Shown here one piece after another: positions 40,277 through 48,919 of a stretch of DNA of 64,000 bases. The notes under the pieces were generated by a model that saw only the letters and a list, made by a program, of their open reading frames with translations, did not search any database and had not been told where the DNA came from. The stretch is from contig JADJTI010000006.1 in assembly GCA_016711265.1 (NCBI GenBank), positions 434,001 to 498,000 on the forward strand. Reading direction: 5' to 3'. Each line of letters opens with the position of its first letter. Positions within the stretch are counted from its first letter, which is position 1. A program made the position numbers and the translations under genes. The stretch is from Austwickia sp. Lineage in GTDB: Bacteria > Actinomycetota > Actinomycetes > Actinomycetales > Dermatophilaceae.

Positions 40277-42851
40277 CCACGTCGCTGTAGAGCACCAGAT
40301 CCTCGAACCTGGCCACGTGGATGACGTCGGCCAGCGGTGCGCCGTGCGGGTCGAGCTCGGTCAACACGTTGGGCTGGGTGAACACCCAGTCCCGGTTGAT
40401 CACCACATCCGGCCGTTCGTCGAACACCGCCGCGTAGAAGATCCCCGACTCCACCAGGTCTTGGAAGAAGTGGCTGCCGTAGCTCAGCTCAGGCCGGAAC
40501 CCGCCCTCGGCGTACGTCACCTCACACAACACGCTGGCGTGGCAGATCTCGGCGAACTTCACCGGCACCCCGAGCGAGGGGGTCGACGTACCCCATCGCC
40601 CCGGCCCCATCAGCATGAACGAGCTCCCGCGAAGCTCCCGGTTGAGCACCCCGATCTGGCGGGCCACCGCGTGTCGGGTCTGCTGATCGAGGGTGATGTA
40701 CGCCGCGGAGCGCACCACCACGACGTAGTCCAGCGGCAGCTGCACGTTGCCGCCCATGAAGTCGCCGCGGGTGCTGAAGAAGCACTGCCCGGGGTCCTGG
40801 AGAGCCGGCATGGTGACCGCCGAACCCAGCGCCCGGGTCTGCAGCGGGCGACACTGCACGACGTTGACCCGGTAGTCGATCGGCGAGCCCGCGTCCGTCC
40901 CGGGGGAGGCCAGGTTCACCGTGAACTCCACGTCCACGGGGTAGTCGTACGCCGTGGCGATGGTGCGCAGCATGTCCCGCAGGTACGCCGCCACATCGGT
41001 CCCGGTCAGCAGCCCCTCGAAGTCGAGGATCACCGGGGTCGGTGAGGTCGGGCGGCCCAGTTCGCGCAGCCGCGCCAGCGTCATCTCGTCCGGGCTGACG
41101 AACAGGTCCCAGTCGGTCTTGATGTCGGTCCCGGTCAGCTCCCGCAGGGGCACCGAGGTCAGTTCGTTGGTCTCCATCGACAGCACGTCCACGTGCCGCT
41201 GGGAGAACCGGGCCCGCTCGGCCGCCTCCACCTTGATCCGGCGCCGCGGGTCATCGAGGGTGACGATCCGCGCGTAGTCCTGCACGGTCCGGTCGACCGC
41301 GTGGGTGCCCAGACCGAACACCAGGCGCACCATGCCCGCTTCGGGGTCGACGCTGGGGTCCCAGACGTACAGGTTCGAGGAGTTGCCGACCCCCGCCGCG
41401 TGCGGGAAGAACGACCCGCCGTGGTGGTCCCCGGAGACCCGCTGCACCAGGATCGCCATCTGCTCGTCCTTGTCGACGAGCCCCCGGTTGCGCCGGTAGA
41501 TCAGCGCCTCCTCGCTCATCGCGCTGGAGTACACCGTGCGGACCGCGTCCTCGAAGGCGTGATGCCGCTCCTCCGGGGTGCCTTGATTGGCGCAGAACAC
41601 GCTGTCGTACTTGCCGGCGAACGCGTTGCCGAAGTTGTCCTCCAGCAGCGAACTGGACCGGACGATGATCGGCGACTGCCCGAAGTACTCCAACATCCGC
41701 AGGAAGGCCTCGCGCGCCCATGGCGGGAACCGGCCGGTCGCGAGTTTGCCGCGCAGGTCCGCGCCGGCCTCGAAGTAGCCCTCGGGCGTCTTCTGCCGGG
41801 TCCAGTCCTTCCACCAGCCGTTGGCGATGATGTAGGTGTAGAAGAGGTCCGAGCCCAGGTAGTACGAGTCGTGCGGCTCCAGGCGGTCATCAAAGCGCGA
41901 CCGGCCGTCCGGGCCTTGGTCGTCCCGCTCCAGAATCGCCCGGGCCACCAACATCCCGACGCTCTTGCCGCCGATGTAGCCGGTGCCGATCTCCCGGGAG
42001 GCGATCGTCAGGATGTCGGCCAAGCTCAGGTACTCCCGGCACAGCTCCAGCATCCGCCCCTCGCGCGCCAGCAGCACCGACATCAGCAGCTCCTTGGCCT
42101 GCTCGCGGGCATGTTCCCGGGACGGTTCGTCGCCGCCGTACAGGGCCTGCCAGCCCTGATCGAGCAGCACCTTCCAGTGGTCGGGCCGGTCCATCGGGCG
42201 GTTCAGCGAGGCGAACAGCCGCGCCGAAGCGCCGCTGGAGGTGATCGAGGTGACCTTGTCGCCGCGGATCAGGTGCGGGAAGAACATCGTCGGGCTGTGG
42301 CGGCTCCACACCTTGAGCGGGTGCACGTACGTCTCATGCTCGATGTGGTGCAGGTCGAGCAAGAGCTGGGTGGTCTCGCGGATGCCGGCGATCGTCTCGA
42401 AGGTGTGCTGGCTGCGGATCAGCGCGAAGTAGGCGATGGTGTCCAGCTCGTACAGGTACGGGCAGGTGACCTTGAAGAAGTTCATCACCATCAGGTCCGA
42501 GTGCCAGGTGTTCAACAGGTCGGTGAGGCTGTCAAAGACGTAGAAGGCCAGGTGGCCTTCCTCGGTGAGGATGGTGTTGACGGTTCGGGCGAAGGACTCG
42601 AACCCGGCGTTCGGGTCGAGTTCGTGCACGGTGATCCCGGTCAGGTCCTCGATCAGCGGCGGGTGCGACCCGTAGCGCAGGTAGACCAGGTGTCGGCCGT
42701 CGCGGCGGGCCTGGTCGACGTACGGGGTGACCATCTGCCGGAAGTCCTCGATCGCGTCGACCTGCCAGACGACGTTGTCTCCCAGGCGCAGTCCGTCGAA
42801 GATCTCGTCCAGCCCGGCCAGGCCCGTGCTGGCGCGGTTGTAGCTGTCCAT
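40251..42851 (-). CDS. KaiC-like domain fused to PEP/pyruvate-dikinase ATP-grasp domain
   Basis: 866 residues. The N-terminal 250 resemble a KaiC/RecA-like fold (STGLAGLDEIFDGLRLGDNV; VFDSLTDLLNTW near 108), but no GK[ST] Walker A is present. The rest resembles the nucleotide-binding part of PEP synthase and pyruvate phosphate dikinase: GGKSVGMLVARAIL near 300, SPIIVRSSSLLEDNFGNAFA near 395, GKYDSVF, and the late VDVEFTVN and VVQCRPLQTRA near 655. The swivelling phosphohistidine domain and PEP barrel are missing, so it is not a complete PEP synthase. Function unknown; perhaps a regulator or a kinase acting with another protein. Confidence 0.8.
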   Translation of the reverse strand: MDSYNRASTGLAGLDEIFDGLRLGDNVVWQVDAIEDFRQMVTPYVDQARRDGRHLVYLRYGSHPPLIEDLTGITVHELDPNAGFESFARTVNTILTEEGHLAFYVFDSLTDLLNTWHSDLMVMNFFKVTCPYLYELDTIAYFALIRSQHTFETIAGIRETTQLLLDLHHIEHETYVHPLKVWSRHSPTMFFPHLIRGDKVTSITSSGASARLFASLNRPMDRPDHWKVLLDQGWQALYGGDEPSREHAREQAKELLMSVLLAREGRMLELCREYLSLADILTIASREIGTGYIGGKSVGMLVARAILERDDQGPDGRSRFDDRLEPHDSYYLGSDLFYTYIIANGWWKDWTRQKTPEGYFEAGADLRGKLATGRFPPWAREAFLRMLEYFGQSPIIVRSSSLLEDNFGNAFAGKYDSVFCANQGTPEERHHAFEDAVRTVYSSAMSEEALIYRRNRGLVDKDEQMAILVQRVSGDHHGGSFFPHAAGVGNSSNLYVWDPSVDPEAGMVRLVFGLGTHAVDRTVQDYARIVTLDDPRRRIKVEAAERARFSQRHVDVLSMETNELTSVPLRELTGTDIKTDWDLFVSPDEMTLARLRELGRPTSPTPVILDFEGLLTGTDVAAYLRDMLRTIATAYDYPVDVEFTVNLASPGTDAGSPIDYRVNVVQCRPLQTRALGSAVTMPALQDPGQCFFSTRGDFMGGNVQLPLDYVVVVRSAAYITLDQQTRHAVARQIGVLNRELRGSSFMLMGPGRWGTSTPSLGVPVKFAEICHASVLCEVTYAEGGFRPELSYGSHFFQDLVESGIFYAAVFDERPDVVINRDWVFTQPNVLTELDPHGAPLADVIHVARFEDLVLYSDVVTQRLICC

Positions 42852-42928
42852 GCGGCGTCCCGTCGTCGGCCGAGTCCCTCGCGGGGTTCGTTCGGCAGGC
42901 TAGCGCCTCATGCCGGACTCACGGCGAA

Positions 42929-42974
42929 GCGTTGGGGGATTCGCGCCGCCGTAGCGGTGCGAATCCCCCAACGC
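42929..42974 (-). terminator. GTTGGGGGATTCG hairpin (family A, copy 3)
   Basis: A 21-bp stem with one G-U pair and a four-base loop, 14 bp after the stop of the minus-strand surface-protein gene and 78 bp before the start of the PEP-synthase-like gene. It shares arms with 3793, 9367 and 63464. Confidence 0.8.
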
Positions 42975-42987
42975 GTGAGCCGTGTGG

Positions 42988-44697
42988 TCAGGAACGCGCG
43001 AAGAAGATCTGCGCGATCCGGTTCTTCGAGCCCCAGGGTGCCTTCACGGTCGCCCCACGACCCAGTTCCCAGGCCATCACGTACGCCGCGCGCGGCTTGG
43101 CCGTGGTCAACTTGGCCGTGGTGCGCACATCGCCGACAGCGGAGGTGGTCTTGGCGTTGATCGCGGCGATGACCTGGGCCGGCGTGGCGTGGCGGGGCAC
43201 CCGCACCGTGACGATCTGGTGACGCGAGGCGCCCCACAGGGCCTTGTCCTCGCGGTAGCTGAGGCGCCGGTCGTCATCGAAGCCGGCCACGGCCTTGGCG
43301 TGGGCCACGGTCACCGGCAGGTAGCGGTCCACCTGGAAGGTCCGGGTCACCATGGCCGGCTTGGGCGCGGGTGCCGTCGGCTTGGCGGGCTTGATGGGCT
43401 TGACGGGCTTCACGGGCTTGAGGACCGGAGGCACGGGCGCCGGGGCGACGGGAGTCGTCACCGGCGGTGCCACCGGTGCGGGTGAGGAGACCGGGGTCAC
43501 CGGATTCGGGACGGGCCGAGGCCGGGGGGGTGCCGGCGCGGGTGCCGGGGCGGGCGCGGGTGCTGGCGCGGGTGCGGGTGCAGGGGCGGGTGCTGGCGCG
43601 GGTGCGGGGGCGGGTGCGGGTGCCGGGGCAGGTGCGGCGGTCCAGGTGAACGTCGTACGCGCGCGCAGCGTGGAGATCCCGCTCTTGGCCGTGATCAGCG
43701 ACTGCGAGCCCTTGGAGAACCACACCATGCCTTGGGCGGCCGTCTGCCCGGTCGACTGGGCAGCCACCTCGATCTCTCCGGCCGCGGCATTGGGCGCCAC
43801 CACCAGAGACAGGGTCGCTCCGGAGGCGATCGCCATGTCGCTCACCGCGCCGGTGTACGTGGCGGCAGGCTTGGCGTTACCCGCGTGGGCGACCTTCAGG
43901 GTGACCCCGGTGGGCAGGGTCGTGGTGATGGTCGCGGGGTTGGACGAGCTGAGGGTGACGGTGCCCAGGGTGTTCCCGGCCTGGCCGGTCGTGGTCGGCG
44001 CCGAGAAGGCCAGGCTCGCCGAGGGCGCCTCCAGCTCGCCGGCGTTGTCCAGGTACCAGGTGTAGAGCCGGAAGACGGCGCTGTTGCCGGCGTTCAACGC
44101 CTCGCCACGGACGCCTGCGCTGGTGGACACCGCGACGAGGGTGGCGCCGTTGGCCAGATTCCAGATGGCGGATGCGGTGGCGTCCCGCACCACGGCGGCT
44201 TCCATGCCTGCGGTGACTCCGGTGATGCCGGCGAGCTTCAGGACCGCGCCGGCGTCCATGGTGGGGGTGGAGTGCGCCAGGATCCACAGCACCCGCTTGC
44301 GGTTGGCGCTCCAGAGGGCCTGCTTGGTCAGGTCACTCTGGGGGGCGTAGCCCGCCCAGTCGGTGGCGCGGTACCCGGTGGCGCCGATGTTGGTCAGCAC
44401 GGCCAGTTCCACGCAGTGCGTCTGGACGACGTCGCCGCCGACATTCAACGAGATCAACGTGGGCGTGGCCGGGTAGTCGACCATGGCGGTGCCGAACGGC
44501 ATGGCGTAGATGTACCGGGTCAGGCCGGAGGATTCGAAGGCGCTGACGGTGCCGACCGAGTCCTCCGCAGCCGCGGCTGCCGCCGTGGCGACCGTTGCGG
44601 CGCAGGTCAGGCCGATGGCGGTGGCGAGGCTGACGACGCGGCGAGCGGTGGTCGTTCCGGCAGGCGAGCGGCGCGCGGGCATGGCGAAATTGAGCAT
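42988..44697 (-). CDS. Secreted thioester-domain-like surface protein with long Pro/Ala stalk
   Basis: 569 residues. A signal peptide (RRVVSLATAIGLTCAATVAT) leads into a domain resembling the TQXA/thioester domain of surface adhesins: VVQTHCVELAVLTN supplies the cysteine and RDATASAIWNLANG the second motif, where the family normally has TQxA-IW. Here the glutamine is alanine. Ig-like beta segments follow, then a stalk of about 40 residues of alternating Ala-Pro and more Pro/Lys/Val repeats, and a 120-residue C-terminal domain with no LPXTG or membrane anchor. GGGGGGAA precedes the ATG. Probably wall-associated through its C-terminal domain. Confidence 0.75.
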   Translation of the reverse strand: MLNFAMPARRSPAGTTTARRVVSLATAIGLTCAATVATAAAAAAEDSVGTVSAFESSGLTRYIYAMPFGTAMVDYPATPTLISLNVGGDVVQTHCVELAVLTNIGATGYRATDWAGYAPQSDLTKQALWSANRKRVLWILAHSTPTMDAGAVLKLAGITGVTAGMEAAVVRDATASAIWNLANGATLVAVSTSAGVRGEALNAGNSAVFRLYTWYLDNAGELEAPSASLAFSAPTTTGQAGNTLGTVTLSSSNPATITTTLPTGVTLKVAHAGNAKPAATYTGAVSDMAIASGATLSLVVAPNAAAGEIEVAAQSTGQTAAQGMVWFSKGSQSLITAKSGISTLRARTTFTWTAAPAPAPAPAPAPAPAPAPAPAPAPAPAPAPAPAPAPPRPRPVPNPVTPVSSPAPVAPPVTTPVAPAPVPPVLKPVKPVKPIKPAKPTAPAPKPAMVTRTFQVDRYLPVTVAHAKAVAGFDDDRRLSYREDKALWGASRHQIVTVRVPRHATPAQVIAAINAKTTSAVGDVRTTAKLTTAKPRAAYVMAWELGRGATVKAPWGSKNRIAQIFFARS

Positions 44698-44932
44698 GGT
44701 GTTCCCCCCAGACCCACCCGGCGGCGCCCGTGGGCGCCCGCGTCGGGCGGGTGACGTATCCCCAAGACGATCTCCCCGACCGTCTGTACGCTGACTGAAC
44801 CGTGCGTACATAACTAGAATGACGTACGTTCGTCCTGAACGCAAGGCTTGAACGTGTGACCTGTACTGCGTGGGGCTTTGCGGGGTGGATCTGCGGGCGA
44901 GATGCGGACACCTTGGCGCCTGGCTCGTCTAG
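44698..44932. promoter_or_regulatory. Upstream region of the surface-protein gene with a spaced 11-bp inverted repeat
   Basis: ACATAACTAGA (44808-44818) and its exact complement TCTAGTTATGT (44928-44938) face each other 109 bp apart. On the minus strand TAGTTATGT at 44808-44816 could serve as a -10 for the surface-protein gene. A GACGTACGTTCGTC palindrome-like site follows at about 44821. Confidence 0.4.
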
Positions 44933-45091
44933 TTATGTCTGACGCCCAGCAGTGGAGGGTGGTCGTGGCGTCACGGCCCGACGGCGAGCTTTCGGCCGGT
45001 TGTCGATCACCAGCGGGACGACCGCGATGATGCCCATGAAGACGATGCCCATGGCGACGAAGATGCTGACGAGGATGTCGAGGCTGACCAT
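44933..45091 (-). CDS. Small single-pass membrane protein
   Basis: 52 residues: a hydrophobic helix (LDILVSIFVAMGIVFMGIIA) then a short basic cytosolic tail (NRPKARRRAVTPRP). GGTGGAGGC precedes the ATG at 45091. The TAA stop lies inside the TCTAGTTATGT repeat. No family recognised; upstream extension to 45247 is arginine-rich and not used. Confidence 0.55.
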   Translation of the reverse strand: MVSLDILVSIFVAMGIVFMGIIAVVPLVIDNRPKARRRAVTPRPPSTAGRQT

Positions 45092-45207
45092 GCCTCCACC
45101 ATCACGGGCGCCCCTCACCTCGGGCATCAGCCCATGGGCCACACCTGCAGCGGTCTCAAAGCGCCGACGCGCCGATCGGCGTACGCCCACAGTCGTAGGC
45201 GAAGCAG

Positions 45208-45261
45208 CCCCTTGAGTGCGACCGGCGACTCGATGTCGAGCCGTCACTCGCGCTCAAGGGG
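45208..45261. terminator. CTCGATGTCGAG hairpin (family C, copy 3)
   Basis: Long imperfect stem: CCCCTTGAGTGCGA pairs with TCGCGCTCAAGGGG at the base, CTCGA/TCGAG at the tip around TG. It lies 40 bp after the GMC oxidase stop on the minus strand. The tip is shared with 21061-21078. Confidence 0.65.
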
Positions 45262-45300
45262 CCGCACGAGCACGACTGCGCCGATCAGCCGATCAGCCGA

Positions 45301-47088
45301 TCAGCCGGGCAGCCGCAGCGCCGCGGGGGCCTCATCGGGCACTGCGGGCCGGTGCGGGTCCACCGGGGTGATCTGCCGGTACGGCGTCCCCAGCGTCGGG
45401 CGCGGATCGGCGTCGCCCTTGTTGGGCCAGTACGACATGGCGCGCTCGGCCTGGGCAGTGATCGTCAGCGAGGGATTGACGCCGAGGTTCGCCGAGATCG
45501 CCGACCCGTCGGCGATGTGCAGCCCGGGGTGCCCGAACACCCGCTGGTAGGCGTCGATGACCCCGTCGCTGGGGTCTTGGCCGATCACGCAGCCGCCGAT
45601 GAAGTGCGCGGTCATGGGGGCGTTGAACGGTTCGCCGATGGTGCCGGCCGGCACCCCGTTGATGGCCCGGGCCATCGCCCGAACGGCGTCGTGCGCGATC
45701 GGGATCCAGGTGGGGTTCGGGGCGCCGTGGCCCTGCTTGGTGGTCATCCGCCAGGTCCGGGTGACCGGGTTCTTGGCCAGGTACGTCGTGATCGAGTTGT
45801 CGAGGGTCTGCATGACCAGGGCGATCACGGTCCGGTCGGCGTTGCGGCGGACGTCGTACATCTTGGGGATGTGCGCGCGGTTGCGCCACATCTCCCGCGC
45901 CCACAGCTTCCACCGTGGCCCGGTGGTTTCGCCGGAGGCCAGCACCGTCTGCAACAAGAGCATGGCGGTGCTGCCCGCGCCGTACCGGACCGGCTCGATG
46001 GTCGTGTGGTCGTCGGGGTGGAAGCTGGAGGTGATGGCCACCCCGTAGCTGAAGTTCTTGCGGGGGTCCGGGTCGTGCCGTGGAGCGATCGCGCCGAGCA
46101 GCGACTCGGAGTTCGTGCGGGCCAGGTGGCCGAGGCGGTCGGACAGGTGCGGCAGGTGGCCCTCGGCCTTCATCCGGTGCAACAGGCGTTGGGTGCCCAG
46201 GGCCGCGGCGGAGAAGACGACCTGGTCGGCGGTGAAGGTGTGCCGGCCGGGACCGGTTTCGCTGTCGAGGTCGCCGGGAATCTGGCCGGGCTGTTGGTCG
46301 CGGCGCAGTCGCCGGTGGGCGCGTTGGGCGGCGCGGCGGGCGGCCTTGGTCGTCGTACTGCGGGTGGTCACCTCGTAGCCGCCTTCGGCCCGGGGCCGGA
46401 CCCGGGTGACCGTGGTGAGCGGGTGGATCTCGGCGCCGAGCTTCTCGGCGAGGTACAGATAGTTCTTGACCAGGGTGTTCTTGGCGTTGTAGCGGCACCC
46501 GGTCATGCAGGCGCCGCAGTTGCGGCAGGTGGCCCGGTCGGGCCCGGCGCCCCCGAAGAACGGGTCCGCGACGTGGCTACCCTCCTGCTGACCGTCCTCG
46601 CCGAACAGCACCCCGACCCGGGTGGGTTGGACGGTGTGTTCCACCCCAAACTCGATGGCGACCTTGCGCATGACCTCGTCGGCGGGGGTGGTGACCTTGT
46701 TGGTGACGACGCCGAGCATCCGCTGCGCCTGGTCGTAGTACGGCGCCAGCTCGGCCTTCCAGTCGGTGATGTCGCGCCACTGGGCGTCCTGGTAGAACGC
46801 GTCCAGCGGCTCGTACAGGGTGTTGGCGTACACCAACGAGCCCCCGCCGACGCCGGCTCCGGACAGGATGAGCGAGTCCTTGAGCAGGTCGATGCGTTGG
46901 ATCCCGTAGCAGCCGATCTCGGGCTGGAACAGGAACCGCCGCAGATCCCACGAGCTCGCGGCGAAGTCGGCGTCGCTGAACCGGGCGCCCGCCTCGAGCA
47001 CCCCGACGGTGTAGCCCTTTTCGGACAGCCGCAGTGCGCTCACCGACCCGCCGAACCCCGACCCGATGATGATGACGTCGTAGTGCAT
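45301..47088 (-). CDS. GMC-family oxidoreductase, cholesterol-oxidase-like
   Basis: 595-residue flavoprotein. FAD motif YDVIIIGSGFGGSVSALRLS opens the protein; GAGVGGGSLVYAN near residue 77 is the GMC flavin loop. A cysteine cluster CRNCGACMTGCRYNAKNT near 185 is typical of the ChoD/choline-dehydrogenase-like branch. The C-terminal flavin motif reads HIADGSAISANLGVNPSLTI near 528. A basic insert (about residues 254-280) is unusual. Members oxidise sterols or long alcohols. The start is the ATG at 47088. No steroid catabolic cluster is nearby. Confidence 0.88.
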   Translation of the reverse strand: MHYDVIIIGSGFGGSVSALRLSEKGYTVGVLEAGARFSDADFAASSWDLRRFLFQPEIGCYGIQRIDLLKDSLILSGAGVGGGSLVYANTLYEPLDAFYQDAQWRDITDWKAELAPYYDQAQRMLGVVTNKVTTPADEVMRKVAIEFGVEHTVQPTRVGVLFGEDGQQEGSHVADPFFGGAGPDRATCRNCGACMTGCRYNAKNTLVKNYLYLAEKLGAEIHPLTTVTRVRPRAEGGYEVTTRSTTTKAARRAAQRAHRRLRRDQQPGQIPGDLDSETGPGRHTFTADQVVFSAAALGTQRLLHRMKAEGHLPHLSDRLGHLARTNSESLLGAIAPRHDPDPRKNFSYGVAITSSFHPDDHTTIEPVRYGAGSTAMLLLQTVLASGETTGPRWKLWAREMWRNRAHIPKMYDVRRNADRTVIALVMQTLDNSITTYLAKNPVTRTWRMTTKQGHGAPNPTWIPIAHDAVRAMARAINGVPAGTIGEPFNAPMTAHFIGGCVIGQDPSDGVIDAYQRVFGHPGLHIADGSAISANLGVNPSLTITAQAERAMSYWPNKGDADPRPTLGTPYRQITPVDPHRPAVPDEAPAALRLPG

Positions 47089-47236
47089 GCCCCACGCTCC
47101 CTGCCGACGGCGTACCGAAAACGCCGGTCCACCCATCCTCGCGCCCAGGGGTCACCGTCGGGTCCGTTTCGTCCCACCGACTGCAGCACAGCCGGCGTCA
47201 GCGTCCGGGCGAGACCCGGCGAGCCCAGCGCTCGGC

Positions 47237-47322
47237 GAGATGTCGATCAGGCGCGGTGTACAGCCGTCGTACGACGCGTTCGTGACCCTCGGACAGAATC
47301 AACGACGCCGAATCGACATCTC
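47237..47322. repeat. Spaced 11-bp inverted repeat around a 12-bp palindrome
   Basis: GAGATGTCGAT (47237-47247) and ATCGACATCTC (47312-47322) are exact complements. Between them is CGTCGTACGACG (47265-47276). It lies in the 293-bp interval upstream of the GMC oxidase gene. A possible operator or cruciform. Confidence 0.4.
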
Positions 47323-47344
47323 GGCGCCGACATCGGTACGGCGT

Positions 47345-47380
47345 GCAGGGAGGGGACGCAGGGAGGGGACGCAGGGAGGG
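47345..47380. repeat. 13-bp tandem repeat
   Basis: GCAGGGAGGGGAC repeated 2.8 times just after the stop of the minus-strand gene ending at 47382. It is G-rich on the plus strand and may form a G-quadruplex. Confidence 0.7.
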
Positions 47381-47381
47381 T

Positions 47382-47837
47382 CTAGCGGCCGTCCCGGCCC
47401 CCGCCCATCCCGTAGTAGCCGCGGACCAGACCGGGGATCAAGAAGACGATCCAGGCCCAGGCCCAGCCGTGCAGCCCGAAGCCGATCGCGAAGAACAGCA
47501 CGAGCGAGAGGCCACCGCTGATTGCGAGCAGGCGCTGGACCCGTTCCGGCGGAGTCCTCTTGACCGGGGCATGCATCATCGACCGGTCCACGGGCCGGTC
47601 CTCCGCCCGCGTGGTCGGCGGATGGTACGGCGCGATGGCCGGGGCTGCCGTCGCGGGCAGGTCGGCGAAGACGGCGTCGAGCTCGCCTCGGGTCTGGCAG
47701 GACCGCGCGCGCTCGGATCGTTCGTGGAATTCGCCGTCGGTCAGACGTCCGGCGGACAGGTGCCCCGAGAGGGCGTCCACGGCCGCGTCACGGTCGGCGT
47801 TGCCGATGCGTTCGTGCCAGTTCGTGTGGTCGCTCAT
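47382..47837 (-). CDS. DUF1707-domain membrane protein
   Basis: 151 residues. The N-terminal DUF1707 (SHOCT-like) domain reads IGNADRDAAVDALSGHLSAG then GRLTDGEFHERSERA, and ends TRGELDAVFADLP. A linker and two membrane segments follow (LLAISGGLSLVLFFAIGFGL; WAWAWIVFLIPGLV). Such proteins are widespread in actinobacteria, often near stress or envelope genes; molecular role unknown. ATG at 47837. The SDR gene lies 41 bp upstream on the same strand. Confidence 0.88.
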   Translation of the reverse strand: MSDHTNWHERIGNADRDAAVDALSGHLSAGRLTDGEFHERSERARSCQTRGELDAVFADLPATAAPAIAPYHPPTTRAEDRPVDRSMMHAPVKRTPPERVQRLLAISGGLSLVLFFAIGFGLHGWAWAWIVFLIPGLVRGYYGMGGGRDGR

Positions 47838-47878
47838 GGTGCCATCGTGCCGCAGTGGCCTGAGGTGGCGCGGGAGGT

Positions 47879-48661
47879 TCAGAAGACCTTCTTGGCGATC
47901 CGCAGCGGCGCGTGAGCCATGATTCCCGCGATCGGTACCCACGGCCACGCCGGCACGAACGCCGTCGCCTTCTTCGCCTCGATGGCCGCCACCATGGCCG
48001 CGACCCCGGTGGCAGTGTCCACCATGAACTTGGTCTGCTGCTCCACGCGCTCGTTCATCTCCGACCGGATGTACCCCGGGAACAGCGTGGTCACGTCGAT
48101 GTCGTAGCCGGCCTTGTCGAGGAACTCGCTGCGCACCCCTTCGGCCAGGCTGGCGACACCGGCTTTCGTGGCGGCGTACACGGTCATCGACTTGCGCATC
48201 CCACGCACCGCGGTGACCGAGGAGATCACCACGAGGTGGCCACGGCGCTGTTCCCGGAAGATCGCCATCGCCGCTTCCATTTGTGCCAATGCACCGACGA
48301 AGTTGGTCATCGCGGTCTGCCGGTTGGCGTCGTACCGGCCGGTGCCCAGCGGTGCGCCCTTGCCGAGCCCGGCGTTCACGATGATCCGGTCGAGCTGCCC
48401 GAAGGTGCGCTGGAAGTCCTCGAAGACCGCGAACACCTGGTCGTCGTCGGTCACGTCCAGGGTGCGCAGCTCGACTCGACGCAGCGGGTACGCCGCGGCC
48501 AGCTCGGCCCGCAGCGCCTCCAGTCGGTCCATCCGGCGCGCGGCCAACCCCAGGTCGTAGCCCTTCGCGGCGAACTGCCGAGCCATCTCCGCGCCGAGCC
48601 CGGAGCTGGCTCCGGTGATGATGATCGTCTGGGTGTTGCCGTGGGTGTCCGTCTGGCTCAT
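47879..48661 (-). CDS. Short-chain dehydrogenase (classical SDR)
   Basis: 260 residues. Cofactor motif TGASSGLGAEMARQFAAKG near residue 17, NAGLGKGAPL near 94, catalytic serine in VVISSVTA near 145 and the YAATK motif near 162. All catalytic positions are present, unlike the SDR at 20369. The C-terminal region has a semi-hydrophobic patch (PAWPWVPIAGIMAHAPL), suggesting membrane association, as in lipid or retinol dehydrogenase relatives. Substrate unknown. Confidence 0.9.
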   Translation of the reverse strand: MSQTDTHGNTQTIIITGASSGLGAEMARQFAAKGYDLGLAARRMDRLEALRAELAAAYPLRRVELRTLDVTDDDQVFAVFEDFQRTFGQLDRIIVNAGLGKGAPLGTGRYDANRQTAMTNFVGALAQMEAAMAIFREQRRGHLVVISSVTAVRGMRKSMTVYAATKAGVASLAEGVRSEFLDKAGYDIDVTTLFPGYIRSEMNERVEQQTKFMVDTATGVAAMVAAIEAKKATAFVPAWPWVPIAGIMAHAPLRIAKKVF

Positions 48662-48774
48662 GGACCCAGCTTCTCAGCACCCGCCCTGGCCCTCACCCTC
48701 AACGGTCTGCTGGGATCGACCGGTGAAGCTGTTCGCCGCGGTCGCTGATCAGTACGCCGACTTCGCCGCCCAAG

Positions 48775-48915
48775 GTGACGGCCCGGGGGGTGGTCCCGCC
48801 GGAGCACCATCCGACGTTCGTGCTCGGCCTCGACGGGGTCCCGGTGGCCTGGACCCACGGGCACGGGCGTTCGATGACGTGGTTCGGCTGGCCGCCGGGG
48901 CGCACCCGACACTAG
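48775..48915 (+). CDS. Possible small protein or gene remnant
   Basis: 46 codons from a GTG, including HPTFVLGLDGVPVAWTHGHG and RSMTWFGWPP, which read like protein rather than shadow sequence. No ribosome-binding site or family was recognised. The preceding 50 bp in another frame (KLFAAVADQYADFAAQG) also look protein-like, so this could be a frameshifted remnant. The stop is four bases before the deacetylase start. Confidence 0.25.
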   Translation: MTARGVVPPEHHPTFVLGLDGVPVAWTHGHGRSMTWFGWPPGRTRH

Positions 48916-48919
48916 GGAC

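Noticed and set aside
40251..42851. Genuine phosphoenolpyruvate synthase (ppsA)
   Set aside because: Only the nucleotide-binding half is recognisable; no phosphohistidine swivelling domain or PEP-binding barrel is present.
43540..43635. GC-rich tandem repeat as an independent repeat element
   Set aside because: It is the in-frame Ala-Pro stalk of the surface protein.
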